The notes beneath the pieces were generated by a model. That model had not been told where the DNA came from, did no database searches, and worked only from the letters and a program-made list of their open reading frames with translations. From assembly GCF_000687715.1 (NCBI RefSeq), contig NZ_JHXD01000001.1:339125-403124 (forward strand): a stretch of DNA of 64,000 bases, written 5' to 3'. The stretch is from Xylanibacter ruminicola Ga6B6 (lineage in GTDB: Bacteria > Bacteroidota > Bacteroidia > Bacteroidales > Bacteroidaceae). This document shows, piece by piece, positions 8,155-16,573 of this stretch (positions within the stretch are counted from its first letter, which is position 1; every line of letters starts with the position of its first letter). The translations under genes were made by a program, and so were the position numbers.

Positions 8155-9159
8155 TTATTTAACCTCCCAAATGTCATTGGTCTCGAGCAGCTCCTCAAAG
8201 TTGTGATACTTCTTCTGAGCAGCTACCTCAGCCAGCTGAGCATGAACGGCATCGTTGTAGGTAGGAGCCTCTACATCGCGGATTACACCGAGAGCGATGG
8301 GGAATCCATCCTCAGGTGTCATCATGGCCAGCTTCAGCTGCAGAGTGTTATCCTCGCAGTGAGCGTCGTGAACCAGTACGTCGTCGATGGTGTAGCCATC
8401 CTTACCGATCTCAACAACCTTCAGTCCGAAGCCCTGCTGTACCAGTCCGAACTCATTGTTCTCACCGAACACGAGCTTCTCACCGTGCTTAACGTAGATA
8501 GCGTTCTTCTTACGGCCCTCGTTGTTATATACTACATCGTGGCAGTGGTCGTTGAATATTACACAGTTCTGCAGAACCTCAGTAACGCTGGCACCTTTGT
8601 GCTCGTAGGCAGCCTTCAGTACCTCAACAGTACCCTTGGCATCAGTAGCCACGCAACGGGCAAAGAAGTGTCCGCGTGCACCGAAGCAGAGCTCTGCTGG
8701 GCGGAAGGGATCCTCAACGGTTCCGTAAGGGCTCGATTTTGATACGAAGCCACGAGGTGAGGTGGGTGAGTACTGACCCTTAGTCAGACCGTAGATGCGG
8801 TTGTTGAGCAGGATCATGTTGAGGTCGATGTTACGACGGTTGGCGTGGATGAAGTGGTTACCACCGATAGCCAGTCCATCACCATCACCTGATACCTGCC
8901 ATACGGTCAGGTTGGGGTTAGCCACCTTAGCACCAGTAGCGATGGCAGCGGCACGACCGTGGATAGTGTTCATGCCGTAGGTAGCCATGTAGTGTGGCAG
9001 ACGGCTTGAACAGCCGATACCTGAGATGACTGCTACGTTCTCGGGAGCTACGCCAATCTCGGCCATAGCCTTATGGAGTGAAGCCAGGAAGAAGTGGTCG
9101 CCGCAACCAGGGCACCAACGAGGCTGGCCTTTCTTAAAATCTTGTGCTGTATAACTCAT
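8155..9159 (-). CDS. korB: 2-oxoacid:ferredoxin oxidoreductase subunit beta
   Basis: A 334-residue thiamine-diphosphate-binding subunit that, with KorA, oxidatively decarboxylates a 2-oxoacid to acyl-CoA and reduced ferredoxin, or runs the reductive reaction. CPGCGD (residues 16-21) and GDGDGLAIGGNHFIHANRRN with NNRIYGLTKGQYSPTSP form the family's TPP/Mg region. The gene lies 49 bp after korA. Two-subunit enzymes of this type in Bacteroidetes are usually annotated as 2-oxoglutarate:ferredoxin oxidoreductases. The sequence fits, but 2-oxoglutarate rather than another oxoacid is an inference. Confidence 0.93.
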   Translation of the reverse strand: MSYTAQDFKKGQPRWCPGCGDHFFLASLHKAMAEIGVAPENVAVISGIGCSSRLPHYMATYGMNTIHGRAAAIATGAKVANPNLTVWQVSGDGDGLAIGGNHFIHANRRNIDLNMILLNNRIYGLTKGQYSPTSPRGFVSKSSPYGTVEDPFRPAELCFGARGHFFARCVATDAKGTVEVLKAAYEHKGASVTEVLQNCVIFNDHCHDVVYNNEGRKKNAIYVKHGEKLVFGENNEFGLVQQGFGLKVVEIGKDGYTIDDVLVHDAHCEDNTLQLKLAMMTPEDGFPIALGVIRDVEAPTYNDAVHAQLAEVAAQKKYHNFEELLETNDIWEVK

Positions 9160-9208
9160 AATAGTTTACTTCTTTTAGTCGCTACGCTTTGTAAAAGCGC
9201 TAAAGCGG

Positions 9209-11053
9209 TTACTTTAAAATTTCCTCGAATGCGTTCACTAACTCTTCTACTACGAAAGGCTGACCCTTAACCTGATTGAACTGGTAAGGTACGAAGCCGT
9301 CAACCTTCATGCGGAGGTAAGCGGCCAGCTGACCCATGTTCTGCTCGGCTACTACCACCTTCTTGTATTTAGTAAGAACGGCAGTAGTGTTCTTTGGCAG
9401 TGGGTTCAGGTACTTGAACTGTGCCTGAGCTACCTTGTAGCCCTTAGCCTTCAGTTCATCCATAGCAGAGTGCAGGTGGCCGTAGGTTGAACCGAAACCT
9501 ACAATCAGCAGGTCGGCATCTGCAACGTCGCCGTCAACTTCGAGGTCGGGCACCTGGATATTGTCGATCTTCTGCTGGCGCAGACGAGTCATCAGGTCGT
9601 GGTTCTCAGGGTTGGTAGAGATGGCACCAGTGTTAGAGTCCTTCTCCAGTCCACCGAGGATGTGAGCGAAGCCCTCGCGACCAGGAACTGCCCAGTAGCG
9701 TGTTCCGTTTTCGGCACGCATGTATGGTGTCCACTTACCCTTCAGCTCCTCAGGAACGTAAGGAGGATTGATGGCATCGAGCTTAGCCATCTCGGGCAAC
9801 TTAAAGGCACCCGAACCATTAGCGATATAAGCATCGGTAAGCAGTACAACAGGTGTCATATGCTCCAAAGCCATCTTGGCTGCTTGGTAAGCAGCGTCGA
9901 AACAGTCGGCAGGACTGGTAGCAGCCATTACAGGCATGGGGCTTTCACCGTTACGTCCAAACAAAGCCTGCAGCAGGTCGGTCTGCTCACTCTTGGTTGG
10001 CAGACCAGTAGCAGGACCACCACGCTGTACGTCGAGTACTACGAGTGGCAACTCCATAATCACAGCCAGGTTCATGGCCTCGCTCTTCAAGCAAACACCA
10101 GGACCAGAGGTTGAGGTAACACCCAGTGCGCCGGCGAACGAAGCACCGAGAGCCGAGGCGCAGCCTGAAATCTCATCCTCGCACTGTACGGTGATGACAC
10201 CGCACGACTTGTGCTTACTGAGCTCGTGCAGCACGTCGGTTGCAGGAGTGATAGGATAAGAACCTAAGTAAAGGCGCAGACCAGCCTTCTCGGCAGCAGC
10301 GATGAAGCCGTAAGCGGTAGCCTTGTTACCGGTGATATCCATATAGCGTCCAGGAGTTTTCTCCTTGGTTTCTACGCGATAAACATTGATAGCGCTTGAG
10401 TGGGTGTTGTGACCGTAGTCCCAACCAGCCTGAATCACCTTGATGTTAGCCTCGGCGATAGCAGGTTTCTTGGCAAACTTTTCACGCAGGAAGTTAGCTA
10501 CGAGGTTCAGGTCGCGATCGAAGAGCCAGCAAACCAATCCGAGCGCGAACATGTTTCTACATTTCAACATAGCCTTGTTGTCCATACCGCTGTCGGCCAG
10601 ACAATCCTTAACCATGGTAGTGAGAGGGCACTGGATCACACGGTCGGGGTCGATACCCATCTCGCCGAGGTAATCCTCGGTGGCAAACTGGGCCTTCTCC
10701 AGATCCTTAGGACCGAATGAGTCTGTGTCGATGATAATCGTTGCACCGGGCTTGGCGTAACGATACTGAGTCTTCAGGGCGGCTGCGTTCATGGCTACGA
10801 GCACGTCGCACTTGTCACCAGGGGTGTAAACTTTACCAGCACCGATGTGTACCTGGAAACCTGATACGCCAGTGAGCGAACCTTGCGGGGCGCGGATGTC
10901 GGCTGGATAGTCGGGGAATGTTGAAATGCCGTTACCAACGGTGGCACTGACCGTAGAGAAGATGTTTCCAGCAAGCTGCATGCCGTCGCCGGAGTCACCA
11001 GAGAAGCGTACGACCACTTGGTCAAGCTCCTTCACTTCCAATGTTTCTGCCAT
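9209..11053 (-). CDS. korA: 2-oxoacid:ferredoxin oxidoreductase subunit alpha (gamma-alpha fusion)
   Basis: A 614-residue partner of KorB. I chose the ATG at 11053; the longer frame starting at 11137 runs through the promoter. The N-terminal gamma domain (about 1-190) begins with FSGDSGDGMQLAG. The alpha domain follows with TSTSGPGVCLKSEAMNLAV and LDVQRGGPATGLPTKSEQTDL, the pyrimidine-binding part of the family. The C-terminal domain (about 450-614) contains ADLLIVGFGSTYGHLHSAMDEL. The fusion of gamma and alpha is the normal architecture of this subtype. Promoter TTG-N20-TAAATTTG on the minus strand at 11095-11125. Confidence 0.93.
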   Translation of the reverse strand: MAETLEVKELDQVVVRFSGDSGDGMQLAGNIFSTVSATVGNGISTFPDYPADIRAPQGSLTGVSGFQVHIGAGKVYTPGDKCDVLVAMNAAALKTQYRYAKPGATIIIDTDSFGPKDLEKAQFATEDYLGEMGIDPDRVIQCPLTTMVKDCLADSGMDNKAMLKCRNMFALGLVCWLFDRDLNLVANFLREKFAKKPAIAEANIKVIQAGWDYGHNTHSSAINVYRVETKEKTPGRYMDITGNKATAYGFIAAAEKAGLRLYLGSYPITPATDVLHELSKHKSCGVITVQCEDEISGCASALGASFAGALGVTSTSGPGVCLKSEAMNLAVIMELPLVVLDVQRGGPATGLPTKSEQTDLLQALFGRNGESPMPVMAATSPADCFDAAYQAAKMALEHMTPVVLLTDAYIANGSGAFKLPEMAKLDAINPPYVPEELKGKWTPYMRAENGTRYWAVPGREGFAHILGGLEKDSNTGAISTNPENHDLMTRLRQQKIDNIQVPDLEVDGDVADADLLIVGFGSTYGHLHSAMDELKAKGYKVAQAQFKYLNPLPKNTTAVLTKYKKVVVAEQNMGQLAAYLRMKVDGFVPYQFNQVKGQPFVVEELVNAFEEILK

Positions 11054-11094
11054 AATATTCAGTTTTGTTTCTAACGTTTCTAACTTACGGGGTG

Positions 11095-11125
11095 CAAATT
11101 TATTCAATTTTAGCGGAATATCCAA
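11095..11125 (-). promoter_or_regulatory. Promoter of korAB
   Basis: TAAATTTG (complement of 11095-11102) is preceded at exactly 20 bp by TTG (complement of 11123-11125), matching the Bacteroidota -33/-7 consensus. Confidence 0.65.
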
Positions 11126-11176
11126 GGAAAAACGCAAAAAAATGCATTTCTGGACGAAAATTTATACATAAAGCAA

Positions 11177-11207
11177 TAAAAAAGGTGGCCGTTTTACACA
11201 GTCACCT
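11177..11207 (-). terminator. Probable terminator after tRNA-Pro
   Basis: AGGTGGC (11183-11189) can pair with GTCACCT (11201-11207), with one imperfect pair. On the minus strand the stem is followed by a run of T. It lies 14 bp past the tRNA 3' end. Confidence 0.6.
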
Positions 11208-11220
11208 CTCTTGCTCTAGG

Positions 11221-11293
11221 TCGGGATGAGGCGACTCGAACGCCCGACCCCTACGTCCCGAACGTAGTGCGCTACCAACTGCGCTACATCCCG
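11221..11293 (-). tRNA. tRNA-Pro (anticodon CGG)
   Basis: Cloverleaf read on the minus strand: acceptor CGGGATG / CATCCCG with discriminator A, D-arm with AGCGCAGTTGGTAGCGC, and anticodon stem CTACG/CGTAG enclosing the loop TTCGGGA (anticodon CGG). The T-arm has GGTCGGGCGTTCGAGTCG. No CCA is encoded. Length 73 nt. Confidence 0.95.
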
Positions 11294-11383
11294 ATTTTGC
11301 GGGTGATCCCGAAGAATCGCCTGCAAAGGTACATCTATTTTTTGAAATACGTGCACGAAAAGGGATAATTTTTACTAAATCCC

Positions 11384-13438
11384 TTATTTATGCTTACTGT
11401 AGTATTGACGGAACTGGTCGTACTCATCACACTTGGTAATATACGCTGGTTTGTTGGGCGTATTCTCAACCATATTGTACAGATTCTGGAAGGCACGGAA
11501 CTGCCACGATTCGCGGTTATACTGCCTGATATAGTCGGCTGCCTGCTCGTTCCATTCATTGCTGGTCCACAGCTTGGCACCAGGTGTGGCATTATAGAGT
11601 TCCTGCCAGCCCATGGCAAACATAGCTTTCAACTTCAGGTTCTTATCTTTTGTCATGGTTGTTTTCTGCAACAGCTCAACAGCTTTAGCACCAAAGTCAA
11701 TTTCGTTTACACGTACCGAGTCGTAGATATTCTTCGAGTTGCGGAGCAGCCACCAGCAGTCGCCCTTCAGGCTGGCTTGAGCATAGCGTACGGCCAGGTC
11801 GTAATAACGTTGGTCGAGGGCTTTGTCTTGTAGCAGGTTCAGCGAACTTTCCATGGCCTGCATCTCCTTACAGAATTCGAGTTTGATGTTTTTGTCCCAC
11901 TTCTGCTCGCGCTTGTAGGCATTGCTGCTATCAAGCCACTGGCGTGTTATCCAAGGTTCAACATCGTACTTGCGTGCTGTAGAATAATAAAGGTATTCCT
12001 GACTGTGGTGATAGTTAAAGTATGTCAGGGGCAGTTTGCTGAGCCACTCGATGGCTTTGTCCCATTTGGCTAAGCGCATGTACTTGGTGCCAATGAGTTC
12101 GATGTACGATGAGTCGTTAATCTGGAATTGACGCTGCAGGAACTGGTCGAAGGGCTTGTCGCCTGGTGTCTTGGTGTAATAGAAAAACTTCTCCAGGTCG
12201 GTCACAGGCATGGTTTCCATACGCTCGATGTAATCGGTGTTATTAGTGATGATCATCAGTGCCAACTGCTGCTCGGGTTTGTTCTGATAGTGGGGCACAA
12301 TAGCCTGATACGAGAGTCGTCGCATTGCACTGTCAAAGAATCCGTCGGCTGTTTGCTGCTTAGACTGCAGCCATGTCAGCTCTTCGGTAAAATACGTGTC
12401 AAAACTGTCGTTGGGTTTAGCTGTGGCGGTAGTCATGAAGAATTTCAACACGCGGGCATTATCCTTCATACGCTGGGTACCTTCCATTTGCATGGCGGCA
12501 TTGATATCCTTCAGGGCTTCCTGTTTCTTCCCTGCCAGGTATTCTAGCCAGGCTTTGGCACTTTGCCACATGATGGGTGTTTCGGTTTTGCCTTCGCGTA
12601 CCACTTTCTGACAGAACTGCTGCATCTGAGCCGACTCCTGCTGGTTGATGTCGCGGATAAAGAGCTTACCGCCCAAAGCACCTTCGGTCTTGGCATCTTC
12701 GGCTTCCTGAGCATTGTTTACAAAGTCCTGCAACAGGAATGGTAGCACCTTGGCATTGGGATTTTGCTGGTATTGCTGACTGATGGCCTGGAACGAGCGT
12801 TTCTTATAATAGATGGTCATCAAACTCTCGTAGTCGTCCATCTCGGCAAACATCTCGCCAGCTTCGGCTGTGCGACCGCTCTTATACAGGGCGCCGGCAT
12901 AGATGTTCTTCATCATATCCTTATATACGGTCTCGATGAACTTGCTGGCTGTTTGCTCCCAGAAATTGATGTTGTCCTGATGGCGACCCAATATCATGTT
13001 ACATCGCATATAGAGCAGGGCGTGCTGCGAGCGCAGTTTGGTCTTGGTTTTGCCAAGGGCATAGGTGCGTACAGCTAGCAGGTCGAGTTTCTGGTTGTTG
13101 ATGTCCTGAGGTGTGGGGTAGTTCCACTCGTATTGCTTGCGCTGTTCAATATCTACGCAGTTCAGATATTTCTTCAGGTTCTGTAGGTAGCTCACCATCA
13201 GGATATCGCCTTTCTTTCGGGCGGCCTTGATGGCATCGTCGGCATTAAACCAGAAGTACTCCTCGGTAGATCCGAGATAGGCTTTCCAGTTGTCGTTGCA
13301 GATACGCTCCACACGGTTCTTAAAATTCTTCTGTTCGTACATGCTGAACAGATAAGAGTTGGTGGTGTCCCACCACAAGCATGCCATCATGGGCATGGCG
13401 AATACACATAAAAGGCTAATGATGATAAATCTCTTCAT
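11384..13438 (-). CDS. Exported protein of unknown function, probably helical repeats
   Basis: A 684-residue protein I do not recognise. It has an N-terminal signal peptide (FIIISLLCVFAMPMMAC); the Cys at about residue 20 could be lipidated. The rest is rich in Gln, Lys, Tyr and Ala and looks almost entirely helical, with TPR-like pieces such as NIYAGALYKSGRTAEAGEMFAEM and VKEGKTETPIMWQSAKAWLEYL-type segments. The gene overlaps the end of the preceding gene by 23 bp, so the two are probably translated from one message that begins at murF. A helical scaffold or interaction protein in the periplasm or at the outer membrane is an inference. Confidence 0.8.
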   Translation of the reverse strand: MKRFIIISLLCVFAMPMMACLWWDTTNSYLFSMYEQKNFKNRVERICNDNWKAYLGSTEEYFWFNADDAIKAARKKGDILMVSYLQNLKKYLNCVDIEQRKQYEWNYPTPQDINNQKLDLLAVRTYALGKTKTKLRSQHALLYMRCNMILGRHQDNINFWEQTASKFIETVYKDMMKNIYAGALYKSGRTAEAGEMFAEMDDYESLMTIYYKKRSFQAISQQYQQNPNAKVLPFLLQDFVNNAQEAEDAKTEGALGGKLFIRDINQQESAQMQQFCQKVVREGKTETPIMWQSAKAWLEYLAGKKQEALKDINAAMQMEGTQRMKDNARVLKFFMTTATAKPNDSFDTYFTEELTWLQSKQQTADGFFDSAMRRLSYQAIVPHYQNKPEQQLALMIITNNTDYIERMETMPVTDLEKFFYYTKTPGDKPFDQFLQRQFQINDSSYIELIGTKYMRLAKWDKAIEWLSKLPLTYFNYHHSQEYLYYSTARKYDVEPWITRQWLDSSNAYKREQKWDKNIKLEFCKEMQAMESSLNLLQDKALDQRYYDLAVRYAQASLKGDCWWLLRNSKNIYDSVRVNEIDFGAKAVELLQKTTMTKDKNLKLKAMFAMGWQELYNATPGAKLWTSNEWNEQAADYIRQYNRESWQFRAFQNLYNMVENTPNKPAYITKCDEYDQFRQYYSKHK

Positions 13439-14300
13439 AGGTCTCGGTCTTATATCTGTTAATGTTATCTGTTTCCAAATGATAGGTAATGACAGCCTTA
13501 CTCAGGCTGGGGCGCTCTTTTTCCAATGCTTTCTTTACTTTCAATATTTCGGCCGCATCAACGGTATGTTCTATCCTTACGTTCTGTATGTTGCGTATCC
13601 ATTGGTAAACGGGGTAGGCTGCAGCGAGGGGTAATTGATATTGAGCCAGCTTGTTGAGGTATGGATACACATCGCGGTAGTCGAGAATGGGATTCCTTTC
13701 CTGCCATTTACGTGGATCGCCTGTGTTGTAAACCATCAGCACGCCATAATCCACAGGTGGCACGGGCATAGATAGCTGGTGCAGGCGGATGGTGGTGGAT
13801 AGATGATAGGAGGTGGGTGATAGGTGATGGCGTACTTGCTCCAGAAACTCATAGTACGTGGCGCGACTCTTTGAGGTGTAATCGCAGTCAATCTGTATCT
13901 CGTGAACGTTGCCGATGTGGTTGGTCTCGTTCATCTGCTGAATGCGGTTCACCAGTTTTTCGGCCAGGTCCTTGTGGGGCTTGTGCATACAGTCCTCGGT
14001 AATGTAAACGGTGGGGATGAGTTCGATGCCGGCTGGCAACGTATCAGTAAAAGCGATGGTGGCATTGGGCTTGGGCTCAGTGCCATCATCGTTCATCACT
14101 ACATCAAAATAGCGGCAATATACCTTGCTGATATGGTGCTGCCTTAAAAAGGCGCGCTCGGTAGAATCGAGATGCAAGTCGGTGCGCCAGTAATACACAC
14201 CATTACTCTGCTCAAGGCTCTCGTCTTGATACCTCTGCTTTCCGCAACTTGTCAGTAGCATAAGCAGACAAAAGTATGTTATGCACCTCTTAATTCTCAA
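13416..14300 (-). CDS. Lipoprotein of unknown function (possible TIM-barrel, DUF3142-like)
   Basis: 294 residues with a clear lipoprotein signal (lipobox LTSC, about residues 16-19). The start is a TTG at 14300: an in-frame TGA lies just upstream, and the first in-frame ATG (residue 14) would destroy the signal. Strand/helix segments such as VYCRYFDVVMNDDG, IELIPTVYI, EIQIDCDYT and YGVLMVYN have the spacing of a (beta/alpha) barrel and recall the predicted glycosidase-like family DUF3142; this is a weak resemblance. It sits 24 bp after murF and overlaps the next gene by 23 bp. Part of the coding sequence (about 13789-13831) is a GATAGGTG-type simple repeat. Confidence 0.75.
   Translation of the reverse strand: MRIKRCITYFCLLMLLTSCGKQRYQDESLEQSNGVYYWRTDLHLDSTERAFLRQHHISKVYCRYFDVVMNDDGTEPKPNATIAFTDTLPAGIELIPTVYITEDCMHKPHKDLAEKLVNRIQQMNETNHIGNVHEIQIDCDYTSKSRATYYEFLEQVRHHLSPTSYHLSTTIRLHQLSMPVPPVDYGVLMVYNTGDPRKWQERNPILDYRDVYPYLNKLAQYQLPLAAAYPVYQWIRNIQNVRIEHTVDAAEILKVKKALEKERPSLSKAVITYHLETDNINRYKTETYEEIYHH
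13789..13831 (-). repeat. GATAGGTG-type low-complexity repeat inside a coding region
   Basis: Irregular repeats of GGTGG / GATAG / GGTGATAGGTGATGG encode the His/Ser/Thr-rich stretch around SPTSYHLSTTIRLH of the lipoprotein. Confidence 0.55.
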
Positions 14301-14330
14301 TTGTCAATTCTTAATTGTCAATTGTTACAG
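14286..14330. repeat. AATTGTCAATT / TTAATT simple repeat at the murF-lipoprotein junction
   Basis: The spacer consists of alternating TTAATT, CTCAATTG and GTCAATT units. It supplies the TTG start codon of the downstream lipoprotein and runs into the murF stop codon. Confidence 0.6.
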
Positions 14331-15683
14331 CAGTTCGGGCAGTTGATAGAGTTTGGTGCTGTTTGAACCCTTGATAAGGATGTAATGGCCTGCTGGCTGT
14401 TCGGCAGCGATGGCGGCTTTTACCTCCTCTACATCCTTAAACTTACGGAAGTCGCACTGGGTGTCCTCGAACTCTTCGCCTACCAACCATACAGTCTTGA
14501 TATCCGATGTCTTCAGATAGTCAACCACATGCTGGTGCTCCTCAGCCGATACCTCACCCAGTTCGCGCATGGCACCAAGGATGGCCATCTTGTTGTCGGC
14601 CTGCATAATCTTGAAGTTCTCAAGGGCTGCCTGCATCGATGAGGGGTTGGCATTATAGGCATCCACTATCAGGTGGTTCTTTTCGGTAACGGTCATCTGA
14701 CTGCGGTTGTTAGATGGTTCGTAAGCTTCGAGGGCGGCTACAATTTTTTTGCGATCTACACCAAAGTTGATACCTACGGCGATGGCTGCCAATAGATTGT
14801 CGATGTTATACGATCCAATCAGCTTGGTCTGTACCTTATGCCACTTGGTGCTGCGACCCTCTTCTTCGAGTATCATCAAAGGCTCGCGCCAACGGAACTT
14901 CAGGAATGGGTTGCACTCCAAAACCTCGCCGCTGATGCACGAGTACTGGTTGTCGGGGTCGGTAGAGTAGGGCGATAACCACATCTCCTCGTCGTCGCTA
15001 ATCTGATCTATCAGATGCTCGTTGTCGGCATTGATAAAGATAAGACTATCCTCGCGACTGCGCAGGAAATCATACAGCTCGCATTTTGTTTTAATCACAC
15101 CCTCGAACGAACCGAAGCCCTGTAAGTGGGCACGACCAACGTTGGTGATCAGTCCGCAAGTAGGCTCTGCGGTCTCGGCTAGTGTCTTGATGTCGCCAGG
15201 ATGACTGGCACCCATCTCAATCACGGCTATCTCATGCTCCTTGTTCAAGCGGAACAGGGTCTTGGGTACACCTACATCGTTGTTAAAGTTGCCCTGGGTG
15301 TAGAGCACATTGTATTTCTGTGAGAGCACAGCGGCAATAAGCTCCTTGGTAGTGGTCTTTCCGTTGGTGCCTGTGATACCGATTACGGGGATATCAAACT
15401 GGCGGCGATGCTCGCGGGCCAGGTCCTTGAAAGTCTGCAGCGTATCATCAACTAGGATGATTCGCTTAGCTAGACTATCTAGAGGGTCTAGGTTCTCTAG
15501 AACACTTGCTTCATCCACGATGGCATAAGCACAGCCTTTTTCGAGTGCCTGCAGGGCAAATTTATTACCATTAAATGACTCACCTTTCAGTGCCAGAAAG
15601 ATGCTTCCTTCGGGGCAGTCACGACTATCGGTTGTGATGCACGGATGCTGCTCATACAGCTTGTATAGTTCCTTAATATCCAT
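14325..15683 (-). CDS. murF: UDP-N-acetylmuramoyl-tripeptide--D-alanyl-D-alanine ligase
   Basis: A 452-residue cytoplasmic peptidoglycan precursor ligase that adds D-Ala-D-Ala to the UDP-MurNAc-tripeptide. The start at 15683 (MDIKELYKLY) follows a -7 box on the minus strand at 15704-15711; an in-frame ATG at 15788 lies upstream of that box. Three Mur domains are visible: N-terminal (about 1-85), the central ATPase with the P-loop GITGTNGKTTTKELI (about 105-119) and IEMGASHPGDIKTLAE, and a C-terminal domain starting near SNNRSQMTVTEKNHLIVDAYNANPSSM. It heads a minus-strand unit with the two unknown exported proteins. Confidence 0.95.
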   Translation of the reverse strand: MDIKELYKLYEQHPCITTDSRDCPEGSIFLALKGESFNGNKFALQALEKGCAYAIVDEASVLENLDPLDSLAKRIILVDDTLQTFKDLAREHRRQFDIPVIGITGTNGKTTTKELIAAVLSQKYNVLYTQGNFNNDVGVPKTLFRLNKEHEIAVIEMGASHPGDIKTLAETAEPTCGLITNVGRAHLQGFGSFEGVIKTKCELYDFLRSREDSLIFINADNEHLIDQISDDEEMWLSPYSTDPDNQYSCISGEVLECNPFLKFRWREPLMILEEEGRSTKWHKVQTKLIGSYNIDNLLAAIAVGINFGVDRKKIVAALEAYEPSNNRSQMTVTEKNHLIVDAYNANPSSMQAALENFKIMQADNKMAILGAMRELGEVSAEEHQHVVDYLKTSDIKTVWLVGEEFEDTQCDFRKFKDVEEVKAAIAAEQPAGHYILIKGSNSTKLYQLPELL

Positions 15684-15703
15684 AAACTTCGTTATTTTTG
15701 GTG

Positions 15704-15711
15704 CAAAGATA
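15704..15711 (-). promoter_or_regulatory. Bacteroidota -7 box for murF
   Basis: TATCTTTG on the minus strand, 20 bp before the murF ATG. Confidence 0.55.
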
Positions 15712-15754
15712 GTGAAAATTCTTAATTCAGGATTCTTAATCCAAAAAAAATGTG

Positions 15755-15762
15755 TATCTTTG
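15755..15762 (+). promoter_or_regulatory. Bacteroidota -7 box for folP, only 8 bp from the ATG
   Basis: TATCTTTG ends at 15762 and the ATG is at 15771, so the mRNA would be leaderless or nearly so. Confidence 0.55.
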
Positions 15763-15770
15763 TGGGCGAT

Positions 15771-16571
15771 ATGAACGAAACGATTCAAATTCGAGGCAAA
15801 TTAGTGGATCTCAGCACCCCGCAGGTGATGGGAATCCTGAACGTTACGCCCGACTCTTTTTATGCAGGGAGCCGAGTGCAGACTGAGTCTGAAATTGTGC
15901 AGCGTTGTCATCAGATTATCGACGAAGGTGCAAGCATGATTGATGTGGGTGGCTATTCTACCCGTCCTGGTGGCACCGAAGTGTCGGAGGCTGAGGAGAT
16001 GGAGCGCCTGCGCTTTGGTTTGAAGATTATTCGTCGCGAGTTGCCCGATGCCATTATTTCGGTTGATACGTTCCGTCCCGATGTGGCCCATATGACGGTT
16101 GAGGAGTTTGGTGCCGATATCATTAACGATGTGAGCGAAGGCAACGAAACCATGTACCGGTTAGTGTCGCGCTTACGCGTACCTTATATATTAATGTCGC
16201 AGCAGCCCACGCTGAAAAGCATGCTGATGTCGTTTGCCCGACAGGTACAGCAGTTGCGTGATTGTGGTGCTTGCGATATCATTCTTGATCCTGGTTTTGG
16301 TTTCGGTAAGACACTGGAGCAGAATTACGAGATTATGAACCAGATGGAGCGTCTGCACGTGATGGAACTGCCCCTGTTGGTAGGCATCTCGCGTAAATCG
16401 ATGATTTTTAAACTCTTGGGTACAACGCCCATGGAGTCGCTCAATGGTACTACGGTACTTAACACCATTTCGCTCATGAAGGGGGCTCACATCCTCCGAG
16501 TGCACGATGTCCGTCAGGCTGTAGAATGCGTAAAAATGGTGCAATCGTTAAATAGTCAAATCGCAAAATAA
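15771..16571 (+). CDS. folP: Dihydropteroate synthase
   Basis: A 266-residue folate biosynthesis enzyme joining p-aminobenzoate to the pterin diphosphate, and the target of sulfonamides. The TIM barrel starts with the pterin motif VMGILNVTPDSFY, followed by GASMIDVGGYSTRPG, VDTFRPDVA, INDVSEG, DPGFGFGKTLEQNYEI and the C-terminal RVHDVRQA. I preferred the ATG at 15771 over the one at 15750, which lies upstream of the -7 box. cdaA follows after 2 bp and is cotranscribed, an arrangement common in Bacteroidetes. Confidence 0.95.
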   Translation: MNETIQIRGKLVDLSTPQVMGILNVTPDSFYAGSRVQTESEIVQRCHQIIDEGASMIDVGGYSTRPGGTEVSEAEEMERLRFGLKIIRRELPDAIISVDTFRPDVAHMTVEEFGADIINDVSEGNETMYRLVSRLRVPYILMSQQPTLKSMLMSFARQVQQLRDCGACDIILDPGFGFGKTLEQNYEIMNQMERLHVMELPLLVGISRKSMIFKLLGTTPMESLNGTTVLNTISLMKGAHILRVHDVRQAVECVKMVQSLNSQIAK

Positions 16572-16573
16572 AC

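Noticed and set aside
8155..11053. Pyruvate:ferredoxin oxidoreductase
   Set aside because: That enzyme in this group is usually a single chain of about 1200 residues; the two-gene gamma-alpha/beta layout is the Kor type.
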